64,000 bases of DNA from Marinarcus sediminis (lineage in GTDB: Bacteria > Campylobacterota > Campylobacteria > Campylobacterales > Arcobacteraceae): NCBI RefSeq assembly GCF_048571275.1, contig NZ_CP182357.1, positions 744,001 through 808,000 on the forward strand. The letters run 5' to 3'. Positions 44,790-52,161 of this stretch are shown in pieces. How positions within the stretch are numbered: the stretch's first letter is position 1; each line of letters opens with the position of its first letter. A program made the position numbers and the translations under genes. The notes under the pieces were generated by a model. It worked only from the letters and a program-made list of their open reading frames with translations. It ran no database searches and was not told where the DNA came from.

Positions 44790-45183
44790 AATTCAAGAAA
44801 AACAAATTGTTGATCCCAATACTCTTTTACATGACAGTGTAACCGCATCAAGATCAGGCAGAGATGAAGAGAAGGCGAAGTTTGGCGTAGGTCAAAAAGT
44901 TCAACTGTTAGAAAATATTGTCAATGATGGAACGTACCCTCATTCACCCATTGGTACACTTATGATGCCAAAAGGTTCAGTAGGATATATTAAATCGATT
45001 GGCGAGTTTTTACAAGTTATTCGAGTATATGAAGTGCACTTTTTTGGTGTTCTTGATACTCCTATTGAAATCGTTGGATGCAGAGAGCATGAACTGTTGG
45101 CTTTAGAAGATTATCGAGACGAAGTTGAAGAAGAACTTGAATATATGAGACAACACAGAGCTAAGCACTACAAAAAAGATTGA
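44779..45183 (+). CDS. nifZ: NifZ-like nitrogenase maturation protein
   Basis: A 134-residue protein. KFGVGQKVQLLENIVNDGTY, PHSPIGTLMMPKGSVGYIKS and FLQVIRVYEVHFFGV, then EIVGCREHELL, match the NifZ domain, which helps form the second P-cluster of the MoFe protein. It begins with GTG at 44779, overlapping the nifW stop by 11 bases, with AGGAAA upstream. It is followed by a long hairpin. Confidence 0.88.
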   Translation: MAAKIQEKQIVDPNTLLHDSVTASRSGRDEEKAKFGVGQKVQLLENIVNDGTYPHSPIGTLMMPKGSVGYIKSIGEFLQVIRVYEVHFFGVLDTPIEIVGCREHELLALEDYRDEVEEELEYMRQHRAKHYKKD

Positions 45184-45189
45184 CAAGTG

Positions 45190-45242
45190 TTACCAAGTCA
45201 AACGAAATGATTTTGCAAGAATCATTTCGTATGGCTTGGTAA
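45190..45242 (+). other. Long perfect hairpin between nifZ and the ferredoxin-like gene
   Basis: TTACCAAGTC (45190-45199) pairs with GGCTTGGTAA (45233-45242), and ACGAAATGATT (45202-45212) pairs perfectly with AATCATTTCGT (45220-45230), loop TTGCAAG. No T run follows, so it is more likely an mRNA processing or stability structure than a terminator. Confidence 0.75.
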
Positions 45243-45283
45243 TGGACTTGCTAGTCACCAAACTTAAAATAAGGAGAAGAAGA

Positions 45284-45631
45284 ATGGCAAAAGTGATATT
45301 TATGCATTTTGATACTGTTACTGATGGTATCTATAACGCAAAAATCGGGGAACCAATCGTGAGATTGGCCAAAGAAAACAATGTTCCAATTCCATTTCAG
45401 GCTAAAGGAGACTATGCAAAATGTCTTATTAGCGTTGAAAACTTAAGTGATGAAGAACCAACAAGCTATATGGAAGATGAGGAGTTAGACATTTTAGTTC
45501 AATTAGGTGCTATCAGCCCTGAAGAAGCAGAACAATGTCAACAATTCACAATCAGTCCAAAAATTAGAATCGCACCAATGATGTTAGTTAAGGGTGATAT
45601 TTTAGTAAAACCGTATAAATTAAAAAAATAA
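45284..45631 (+). CDS. Cluster-less [2Fe-2S] ferredoxin-like protein
   Basis: A 115-residue protein. GEPIVRLAKENNVPIPFQAK then GDYAKCLISVENL parallels the plant-type ferredoxin core of the next gene (GSTIQDVVEASGSALPFGCR then DGECGTCVVEIE). Only one of the four cluster cysteines remains. The tail QCQQFTISPKIRIAPMMLVK parallels LSCQMKI. It cannot hold a normal [2Fe-2S] cluster. I set the ATG at 45284, which has AAGGAG; the earlier TTG frame has no site. The role is unknown. Confidence 0.75.
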   Translation: MAKVIFMHFDTVTDGIYNAKIGEPIVRLAKENNVPIPFQAKGDYAKCLISVENLSDEEPTSYMEDEELDILVQLGAISPEEAEQCQQFTISPKIRIAPMMLVKGDILVKPYKLKK

Positions 45632-45644
45632 CCAAGGAGAAATT

Positions 45645-45941
45645 ATGACAACAAGAGTAGAAATAGTAAATGATTTTTTAGCAATCAATGTACAACCAGG
45701 GAGTACAATTCAAGACGTAGTTGAAGCATCTGGATCAGCTTTACCATTTGGGTGTAGAGATGGAGAGTGTGGAACATGTGTCGTTGAAATTGAGCAAGGT
45801 ATGGAATTTATTTCAGAAATTAATGAAAAAGAGAAAAAAGTCATTAAAGAAGTATGTGCTGGAACGTGTACAGACAAAACAAGACTTTCTTGTCAAATGA
45901 AAATCATTAAACCTAACGGTATTGTTAGAATTAAGTATTAA
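45645..45941 (+). CDS. [2Fe-2S] ferredoxin (Shethna/FdxD-like)
   Basis: A 98-residue ferredoxin with FGCRDGECGTCVV, i.e. C-x4-C-x2-C, and the fourth ligand in RLSCQMK. A cysteine-containing insert EVCAGTCTDKT lies between. Similar proteins sit in nif operons as electron carriers or as oxygen-protective FeSII. It has AAGGAG upstream and precedes rpoN by 54 bases. Confidence 0.9.
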   Translation: MTTRVEIVNDFLAINVQPGSTIQDVVEASGSALPFGCRDGECGTCVVEIEQGMEFISEINEKEKKVIKEVCAGTCTDKTRLSCQMKIIKPNGIVRIKY

Positions 45942-45954
45942 AAAATATACAATT

Positions 45955-45987
45955 TTATGTCTGAATTCGTTTAGAATTCAGACATAA
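45955..45987 (+). other. Perfect 14-bp hairpin directly before rpoN
   Basis: TTATGTCTGAATTC and GAATTCAGACATAA enclose a GTTTA loop. It ends 7 bases before the rpoN ATG, leaving no visible Shine-Dalgarno sequence. A regulatory structure or a terminator of the ferredoxin transcript is possible. Confidence 0.7.
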
Positions 45988-45994
45988 TTACACT

Positions 45995-47242
45995 ATGGCA
46001 CAAACATTAAACACATCTGTTGCACAGAAGCAAAATTTAAACCTATCTTTAAAATTGTGGCTTCCAATGCTGCAATACTCACTTCAAGACCTAGAGAAGC
46101 ACCTAAAAAATGTCTCTTATGAAAATCCTTTTTTAGAGATTAAAAGACCAAAAGAGTTTTACAGTAACTTCACATCTAATGGGGTTAGTGGAGAATTTGT
46201 CGAGTCTTTGGCCATTTATAATATCTCATTGAATGACAAAATCAGTGAACAAATTTGTGCACCCATTTTCCCCACACCCAACTCACAAAAAGTGGCAATG
46301 GAAATTCTTTGTGATATCAATGAACAGGGCTATTTTGAAGGTGATATTGAACAAATAGCCATTACATGCAGTGTCTATAAAGAGTATGTAGAATCCATTC
46401 GTCAACGATTTTCGCAACTGGAGCCAAGTGGAGTAGGAGCATTGGATATCAATGAGTCATTTTTATTTCAATTGGATTCTCTTGACATGAAAATCGATGA
46501 TGAGTTGTATGCCTTTATTAAAAAAATCATCAAAGATATGGCACACTTAGATAAATATGCGGCGCACCACCGATTTGAAGATGCCAAAGATATCATCAAA
46601 TATTTTAACAATCCGCCAGCAATTAACTATTTGAACACGAATATTGAAGTCATTCCTGATTTTTTTGTGGAAGTGGGTGAAGACATTAACATTAAAATCA
46701 ATCATGCCTATTATCCCGATATTGTGGTAAAAGATCCGTTTAACTCAAAAAATGAAAACATTAAAGAGAAAATCAAAGAGGCCAAAGATTTGGTCAATTT
46801 ATTAAATTTGAGAAAATCAACATTATATAAAATCATCTTAATTATTGTAGAAAAACAGATCAGCTTTTTTGTAGGAGGAGAGTTAAAACCATTTTCCATG
46901 CAAGAAATCGCTTCAGAACTGGGATTTGCAGAATCTACCATCAGCCGAGCAGTAGCCAACAAATACATTGAGTGTTCATTGGGGGTGTATCCTCTGAAAT
47001 TCTTTTTTACCAATGCCGTTGATAATAAAGATTTGTCATCGTCTCACATTAAAAGCTACATCAAATCGCTCGTGGAGTATGAAAACAAAGAAGAACCACT
47101 CACTGATCAACACATTTTAGACAGCATTGAAGAGAAATTCAATCTTACAATGGTACGACGTACCATTACAAAATACCGAAAGATGCTCTCAATTCCATCG
47201 TCGAAAGAGCGAAAGAAACTCTACAAAGTAGAAAACCTCTAG
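45995..47242 (+). CDS. rpoN: RNA polymerase sigma-54 factor
   Basis: A 415-residue protein. The N-terminal glutamine-rich region binds activators (LKLWLPMLQYSLQDLEKHLK). The core-binding central part follows. The C-terminal HTH is AEIASELGFAESTISRAVAN-like (QEIASELGFAESTISRAV), and the RpoN box is VRRTITKYRKMLSIPSSKER. It directs transcription of the GG-N10-GC promoters found before nearly all nif operons here. Lying last in the nifX operon suggests it could be nif-induced, giving positive feedback. Whether another rpoN exists is unknown. Confidence 0.94.
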   Translation: MAQTLNTSVAQKQNLNLSLKLWLPMLQYSLQDLEKHLKNVSYENPFLEIKRPKEFYSNFTSNGVSGEFVESLAIYNISLNDKISEQICAPIFPTPNSQKVAMEILCDINEQGYFEGDIEQIAITCSVYKEYVESIRQRFSQLEPSGVGALDINESFLFQLDSLDMKIDDELYAFIKKIIKDMAHLDKYAAHHRFEDAKDIIKYFNNPPAINYLNTNIEVIPDFFVEVGEDINIKINHAYYPDIVVKDPFNSKNENIKEKIKEAKDLVNLLNLRKSTLYKIILIIVEKQISFFVGGELKPFSMQEIASELGFAESTISRAVANKYIECSLGVYPLKFFFTNAVDNKDLSSSHIKSYIKSLVEYENKEEPLTDQHILDSIEEKFNLTMVRRTITKYRKMLSIPSSKERKKLYKVENL

Positions 47243-47244
47243 GC

Positions 47245-47363
47245 AAAAGCCATCTTTTTGCAAATCTCTGCGTTGAATCTCTAAATTTACTCAATCACGT
47301 ACAGCAATACGCTCAATCCTAAATTTAAATCTTCGCCTTGACCTTTACAAAAATATGACTTTT
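47245..47363 (-). repeat. Structured dispersed element, copy 2
   Basis: Read on the minus strand it matches copy 1 in loop sequence (GGTCAAGGCG on one side, CAACGCAGAGATT on the other) but has different helices. The outer arms are 47245-47264 and 47344-47363 (17 of 20 paired), the middle arms are 47275-47289 and 47320-47334 (12 of 15), and the inner hairpin is CGTA...TACG (47298-47311). It begins 2 bases after the rpoN stop. Confidence 0.7.
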
Positions 47364-47433
47364 AAGTTTTTTTATAATAAAGTAGTTTTCTGTAGAAAAA
47401 AGTTTACTCCCATATAAATAATTTAAAGGAATA

Positions 47434-47982
47434 TTGATAATGTTACCCTATCTTCTTCTCTTAAGTTACTCACTAAGTGCATACTTTTTAGTAAGTAGTT
47501 GGAATGATGATATAGTTAATTATCATTTATTTACTTTTTTACAAGTTCTTTTATCGATTATATTATTTGGAATATCCATTTTTATAAAAATTAATTATTT
47601 TGAAAAAAATAGAACTATGTATATCATTCGTAATCAACCACTATATAAAGAAATAGAAAAAGAAAACTTTAGTTATATATTAATATTGTTAATATGTGCA
47701 ATTATTAGTTTTACTGTACCAAAATATATTAATGCAAGATTCAATAATGGCATCATAAATGAACAAACGTACAAAGTAATTGCAAAAGAGACTCAACACT
47801 TTTCATCTACTGCAAGGGCGGAGTATAGTCTTTTATTAAATATTAAAACTGGTCAAAAAAGAAAAAATTATTGGTATGCATCAAGTTTAAATGTTGATGA
47901 CAAAGTAAAAATAATAAAAAGAAAAGGGTTTTTGGGGTTTGACTATTTAGAAATAAATACTAAAATTGAAGATACAAAATAA
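47434..47982 (+). CDS. Small membrane protein of unknown function
   Basis: A 182-residue protein with three hydrophobic segments (LLLLSYSLSAYFLVSSW, FLQVLLSIILFGISIFI and YILILLICAIISFTVP) followed by a soluble C-terminal domain of about 70 residues. I do not recognise a family. Its AT content is higher than the nif genes nearby. It lies between rpoN and a convergent DsrE-like gene. Confidence 0.6.
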   Translation: MIMLPYLLLLSYSLSAYFLVSSWNDDIVNYHLFTFLQVLLSIILFGISIFIKINYFEKNRTMYIIRNQPLYKEIEKENFSYILILLICAIISFTVPKYINARFNNGIINEQTYKVIAKETQHFSSTARAEYSLLLNIKTGQKRKNYWYASSLNVDDKVKIIKRKGFLGFDYLEINTKIEDTK

Positions 47983-47987
47983 ATCAA

Positions 47988-48078
47988 GGGAAGAAAAGTC
48001 CCTTGTGCTAAATGCACAAGGAAACTTTTCGCGTGGTTATTTATAATCGCTCTTCAACGCAGAGTTATACAGTAGCTT
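47988..48078 (+). repeat. Structured dispersed element, copy 3 (variant)
   Basis: It holds a strong inner hairpin (CCTTGTGC-TAAAT-GCACAAGG, 48001-48022, with GAAAAGT/ACTTTTC outside it) and the shared right-hand loop CAACGCAGAG (48055-48064). The left strand, TCAAGGGAAG, parallels TCAAGGCGGAG of copy 1. The middle helix is not cleanly formed. It lies after the DsrE-like stop codon. Confidence 0.5.
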
Positions 48079-48098
48079 AAAGATTCAAATTCATTTTT

Positions 48099-48437
48099 TT
48101 AAACGGTGATGACCGTCTCGCCTGATTGTATCCAGTTACTCAGAAGCTCTCCTGTATACAACATATTAATATTACAACTGGTCAACCCCTCTACGATATT
48201 CAGATTTTCTGCACATTTTAAACACGCTACAACTTTAACACCATCTTCTATCATGGCTTTTATTTTTTCTTGAATCTCTTTATCTTCATGAATAAGTTGT
48301 TGAGAAGCACCCCAAACTAAAATGGTGACGTCATCCATCCACCCTTTGAGTTTTGCATTGTGGGCATAAAGACAAATCATATTCATTGCGGTTTCTTTAT
48401 TATTGCTTGTCCATAAAATTTTTGCTTCTTTTTTCAT
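48099..48437 (-). CDS. DsrE-family protein
   Basis: A 112-residue protein. AKILWTSNNKETAMNMICLY, LWGASQQLIHEDKEIQEKIK (VWGASQQLI) and VVACLKCAENLNIVEGL give the DsrE/DsrF fold with a cysteine pair, often used in sulfur transfer. It is transcribed divergently from the nifH unit. A truncated second copy of its 5' end lies at 60183-60228 upstream of the second nifH, so it was part of the duplicated segment. Confidence 0.78.
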   Translation of the reverse strand: MKKEAKILWTSNNKETAMNMICLYAHNAKLKGWMDDVTILVWGASQQLIHEDKEIQEKIKAMIEDGVKVVACLKCAENLNIVEGLTSCNINMLYTGELLSNWIQSGETVITV

Positions 48438-48532
48438 GATAATCCTTTCAATTTTAAAATATTATAGCCACATTTATTCTTCCAGTAAAAGAAAAATCTT
48501 GAAAAAAAAGACAAAAAGTACAAAAAACTTTC

Positions 48533-48658
48533 AAAATTGACAAAAATATACAAGGAATTACATAAATTGAATTAAGATAAAATTTATCCTATTTTAGGGG
48601 TTTTGCGAATTCCTTAAAAAGATTATCCCTAGATTTAGGGGTTTGTTAAAAAGAAATT
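48533..48658 (+). promoter_or_regulatory. Conserved upstream region of nifH copy 1 (candidate activator sites)
   Basis: Nearly identical to 60311-60435. It contains two TTTAGGGGTTT repeats and the inverted ATCCCTAGATTTAGGGG, centred 50-100 bases upstream of the sigma-54 promoter where enhancer-binding proteins act. A TTGACA also lies at its left end. Confidence 0.5.
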
Positions 48659-48673
48659 TCATTTTTTTCTATT

Positions 48674-48691
48674 GGGGAACACTATATGCAA
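48674..48691 (+). promoter_or_regulatory. Sigma-54 promoter of the nifH copy 1/anf operon
   Basis: GGGGAACACTATATGCAA has GG at 48676-48677 and GC at 48688-48689, 42 bases before the nifH ATG. Confidence 0.9.
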
Positions 48692-48730
48692 TTTACATTT
48701 ACGTAGTTAAACAATTAAAAGGAGAAAAAT

Positions 48731-49645
48731 ATGTCAGTGCTAAGACAAATAGCATTTTATGGAAAAGGTGGGATTGGTAAGTCTACTACATCTCAAAATA
48801 CTTTAGCGGCAATGTGCCATTATTATGGTAAAAAAATTCTAATCGTTGGTTGTGATCCAAAAGCGGATTCAACAAGATTAATTTTACATGAAAAAGCTCA
48901 ATCTACAATTATGCAATTGGCTTCTGAAGCTGGTACAGTTGAAGATTTAGAGTTAGAAGATGTATGTAAACCAGGTGCGGGTGAATTTAATCCTGAAGAT
49001 GAAACAATCACTGATGGTTATATTATGTGTACTGAGTCTGGTGGTCCTGAGCCAGGTGTTGGTTGTGCTGGTAGAGGAGTTATTACTGCAATTAACTTTC
49101 TTGAAGAAGAAGGTGCTTATAACGATGAATTAGATTTCGTATCATACGACGTTCTTGGGGATGTTGTTTGTGGTGGATTTGCTATGCCAATTAGAGAAGG
49201 TAAAGCACAAGAGATTTATATCGTAATGTCTGGAGAAATGATGGCTATGTATGCAGCTAATAACATTTCTAAAGGGATTTTAAAATATGCAAATACTGGT
49301 GGAGTTAGACTTGCTGGTTTGATTTGTAATGCACGTATGACAGATAAAGAGTATGATTTGGCAAAACACTTAGCAATGCAAATTGGAACTCAAATGATTC
49401 ACTTCGTACCAAGATCTAACCACGTTCAAAGAGCTGAGTTAAGAAGAATGACAGTTGTTGAATTCGCTCCATCATCTGACCAAGCAATGGAATATAAAGA
49501 GTTAGCAAGAAAAATCATTGCTAATGACTTAAAAGTTATTCCTAATCCATTAGAAATGGACGACTTAGAAGCGTTATTAATGGAATTTGGTTTAGAAGAA
49601 GAAGTTGACGAAGAAAACTTAGGTAAAAAAGCAGAAGAAGCGTAA
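48731..49645 (+). CDS. nifH: Nitrogenase Fe protein, copy 1 (precedes the anf genes)
   Basis: A 304-residue dimeric ATPase that donates electrons to dinitrogenase. The P-loop is GKGGIGKSTTSQN. The 4Fe-4S cysteines lie in GVGCAGRGVITAI and DVVCGGFAMPIRE, and the ADP-ribosylatable arginine is the R of GCAGRG. The C-terminus has an acidic extension. The protein differs from copy 2 at only three residues (positions 3, 99 and 139). It stands where a dedicated anfH is normally found but is a NifH-type sequence. Confidence 0.96.
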   Translation: MSVLRQIAFYGKGGIGKSTTSQNTLAAMCHYYGKKILIVGCDPKADSTRLILHEKAQSTIMQLASEAGTVEDLELEDVCKPGAGEFNPEDETITDGYIMCTESGGPEPGVGCAGRGVITAINFLEEEGAYNDELDFVSYDVLGDVVCGGFAMPIREGKAQEIYIVMSGEMMAMYAANNISKGILKYANTGGVRLAGLICNARMTDKEYDLAKHLAMQIGTQMIHFVPRSNHVQRAELRRMTVVEFAPSSDQAMEYKELARKIIANDLKVIPNPLEMDDLEALLMEFGLEEEVDEENLGKKAEEA

Positions 49646-49663
49646 AATCTTTTTTTTGCCTAC

Positions 49664-49758
49664 CGTTATATAAAAATATATATAACGAAAAGCAAAGTTT
49701 GAAGAAGTACGCTTTATTACTATATACCGTTATATAATAATATATATAACGGTATACA
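49664..49758 (+). other. Two AT-rich hairpins between nifH copy 1 and its companion gene
   Basis: CGTTATATA/TATATAACG (49664-49689) and the perfect 14-base TATACCGTTATATA/TATATAACGGTATA (49725-49758) lie in a gap absent from the second copy. Near-identical arms suggest local duplication. They could limit readthrough and so raise the Fe protein to dinitrogenase ratio. Confidence 0.6.
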
Positions 49759-49823
49759 ATCTTTGTTAGTTCATAAGCAAAGTTTTTAAAAAAACAACAA
49801 TGAAAATATAAAAGGAGAACAAT

Positions 49824-50183
49824 ATGTTTGTATGTGGATACCACTTCCCAGCTGATATGGGTAATGATGTAAGTTTTGATAAGGTGATTGAAAAAGTAAA
49901 TGAAGGGATTGATGCAAAAGGTAAAACTGTAACTGTATCAAGCGAAACAAGAGAAGGTGTTAAATTAGAAGAAATCTCTATTCCTGAAGGTTCTTTTTTA
50001 CACACTGCGTTAGTTGATTATTATACAAATACTGAATGTAAAGAAAAAGACGGTTATAAAATGGTTTATTATACCAACAAATACCAAATTTCTGAAATCT
50101 CAAAAGCAGTTGACGGAGATGACACTAAAGCAATTTGTAGAAAATTAGATGATATGAATCTGTATAGACTTAAAATAGCATAA
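49824..50183 (+). CDS. NifH-linked companion protein, copy 1
   Basis: A 119-residue soluble protein (MFVCGYHFPADMGNDVSFDK..., then SIPEGSFLHTALVDYYTNTE, YYTNKYQISEISKAVDGDD). I recognise no family. It follows nifH in both copies, before anfD here and before nifD at 61494, and is almost identical in the two places. A role with the Fe protein or in nif regulation, and not in one specific dinitrogenase, is inferred. AAGGAG is upstream. Confidence 0.8.
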   Translation: MFVCGYHFPADMGNDVSFDKVIEKVNEGIDAKGKTVTVSSETREGVKLEEISIPEGSFLHTALVDYYTNTECKEKDGYKMVYYTNKYQISEISKAVDGDDTKAICRKLDDMNLYRLKIA

Positions 50184-50213
50184 TAAAAATAATTCTAGCA
50201 AAAAGGAGAAAAA

Positions 50214-51773
50214 ATGCCATACTTTGAATTCGAAAGTAGTAAATGTATTCCGGAAAGAAAAGCTCATGCGGTTGTTAAAGGAGAGGGTGAAGATATAACA
50301 CATGCTCTCCCTCAGGGATATCTCGCGACTATTCCAGGAACTATATCTGAAAGAGGTTGTGCTTATTGTGGCGCTAAACATGTTATTGGTACACCAATGA
50401 AAGATGTTATTCATATCAGTCACGGGCCAGTTGGATGTACATACGATACTTGGCACACTAAGCGTTATATTAGTGATAATGATAATTTCCAGCTTAAATA
50501 CACTTGGGCTAGTGATATGAAAGAGACTCACATCGTTTTTGGTGGAGATATTCTCCTTAAAAAAACTATAAATGAGGCATTTGACGCTCATCCAGAGGTC
50601 AAAAGGATGACAATCTATCAAACATGTTCTTCTGCACTCATCGGTGATGATATGGAAGCAACTGCTAGAGAAGTTATGAAAGAAAGACCTGACGTGGATA
50701 TCTTTGTGTGTAACTCTCCTGGATTTGCAGGTCCGAGTCAATCAGGTGGACATCACAAAATAAATATCGCATGGATTAACAATAAAGTTGGAACTGTAGA
50801 GCCTGAAATCTACAGCGACTATGTGATTAACTATGTGGGTGATTACAATATCCAAGGTGATAATGAAATTATGGTGGACTACTTTAAAAGAATGGGGATT
50901 CAAGTTTTATCTTCATTTACTGGTAATGGCTCATACGATGAACTTAGAAGTATGCAAAAAGCTCACCTAAATGTACTTGAGTGCGCACGTTCAGCTGAAT
51001 ATATCTGTAACGAACTTCGTGTTAGATACGGTATTCCTCGTCTAGACATCGATGGATTTGGCTTTGAGCCACTCTCGGATGCACTACTTAAAATAGGCCG
51101 TTTCTTTGGTATAGAAGATCGTGCTCAAAAAATCATCGACGAAGAGATTGCGCGTTGGAAACCAGAGCTTGATTGGTATAAACGTCGTCTTCAGGGTGTC
51201 AAAGTTGCACTTTGGCCTGGAGGATCAAAACTATGGCATTGGGCAGATGTTATCCATGAAGAGATGGGTGTAAAAGTCGTATCACTTTACACAAAATTTG
51301 GACATCAAGGCGATATGGAAAAAGGGATTGCTCGTGCAGAAGTCGGAACCTTGGCAATCGATGATCCAAATGAACTTGAAGGTATCGAAGCGATGGACAA
51401 TCTAGAGCCCGATGTTATCTTTACAGGTGTTCGTCCAGGAGAGGTAGCGAAAAAGAAAAATATTCAATACCTCAATGCCCATGCTTACCATAATGGACCA
51501 TATAAGGGATTTGAGGGATGGGTACGATTTGCGAGAGATATATATAACGCGCACTATTCGCCTATCCATCAGTTGGCAACTATAGATATTAGTAAAGATG
51601 TGATTCAAACAGAAAAAGGGTGTATTTCCCGTAAAAGTATATCTGATGTGAATTTTATGGAAGAAGAATCGGAGAATCCAAACGAAAGAGCATATACTGG
51701 TGATTATGACTGTGTGAGTAGACTAAGAGACAAAGATTACTCTGAGTATTTTCCAAAATCAGTAGTAGCATAA
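50214..51773 (+). CDS. anfD: Iron-only nitrogenase alpha subunit AnfD
   Basis: A 519-residue subunit that binds the FeFe-cofactor. The N-terminus MPYFEFESSKCIPERKAHAV is characteristic of AnfD, not VnfD. P-cluster cysteines are in ERGCAYCGAKHVIGTP, ISHGPVGCTYDTWHTKR and TCSSALIGDD. The cofactor cysteine is in HLNVLECARSAEY and the histidine in LNAHAYHNGPYKG. SPGFAGPSQSGGHHKIN carries the Gln and His near the cofactor. Arg codons CGT/CGC are commoner here than in the neighbouring nif genes, which favour AGA and CGA, suggesting separate origin. Confidence 0.94.
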   Translation: MPYFEFESSKCIPERKAHAVVKGEGEDITHALPQGYLATIPGTISERGCAYCGAKHVIGTPMKDVIHISHGPVGCTYDTWHTKRYISDNDNFQLKYTWASDMKETHIVFGGDILLKKTINEAFDAHPEVKRMTIYQTCSSALIGDDMEATAREVMKERPDVDIFVCNSPGFAGPSQSGGHHKINIAWINNKVGTVEPEIYSDYVINYVGDYNIQGDNEIMVDYFKRMGIQVLSSFTGNGSYDELRSMQKAHLNVLECARSAEYICNELRVRYGIPRLDIDGFGFEPLSDALLKIGRFFGIEDRAQKIIDEEIARWKPELDWYKRRLQGVKVALWPGGSKLWHWADVIHEEMGVKVVSLYTKFGHQGDMEKGIARAEVGTLAIDDPNELEGIEAMDNLEPDVIFTGVRPGEVAKKKNIQYLNAHAYHNGPYKGFEGWVRFARDIYNAHYSPIHQLATIDISKDVIQTEKGCISRKSISDVNFMEEESENPNERAYTGDYDCVSRLRDKDYSEYFPKSVVA

Positions 51774-51783
51774 GGAGTATAGA

Positions 51784-52152
51784 ATGAAATGGGAAGAATT
51801 TACTAATCCAGTGCATCGCGATCAGGTGATGCAACTTGAAGATCATATTATGAAAACATGCTTGTGGCAATTCCACTCAAGAGAGTGGGATCGTCAAAGG
51901 CAAAATGAAAATATTTTAAATCAGGCAACATCACTTTTGTGTGGTGAGCCTGTTGATATTTCGACCAACGAATTAAAATGTTATTGGGTAGATGCTGTCT
52001 CTTTGATTGATAATTTCAAAAAGAAATATCTATGGATCAATGATTTAAGCAACGATGAGAAAAAAGAGATTATGTGCTTATTAAAAGCTAGAATCGATTA
52101 TACAACTATAACGGGTTCTTTAAATAAAGAACTGACCGTTAAACAATATTAG
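51784..52152 (+). CDS. anfG: Iron-only nitrogenase delta subunit AnfG
   Basis: A 122-residue helical protein between anfD and anfK, the diagnostic order of alternative nitrogenases. EDHIMKTCLWQFHSREWDRQ, then KCYWVDAVSLIDNFKKKYLW match the AnfG/VnfG subunit (QFHSRxWDRxxQN). The delta subunit is absent from Mo nitrogenase. It lies 10 bases after anfD and before anfK. Confidence 0.93.
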   Translation: MKWEEFTNPVHRDQVMQLEDHIMKTCLWQFHSREWDRQRQNENILNQATSLLCGEPVDISTNELKCYWVDAVSLIDNFKKKYLWINDLSNDEKKEIMCLLKARIDYTTITGSLNKELTVKQY

Positions 52153-52161
52153 GAGAATATC

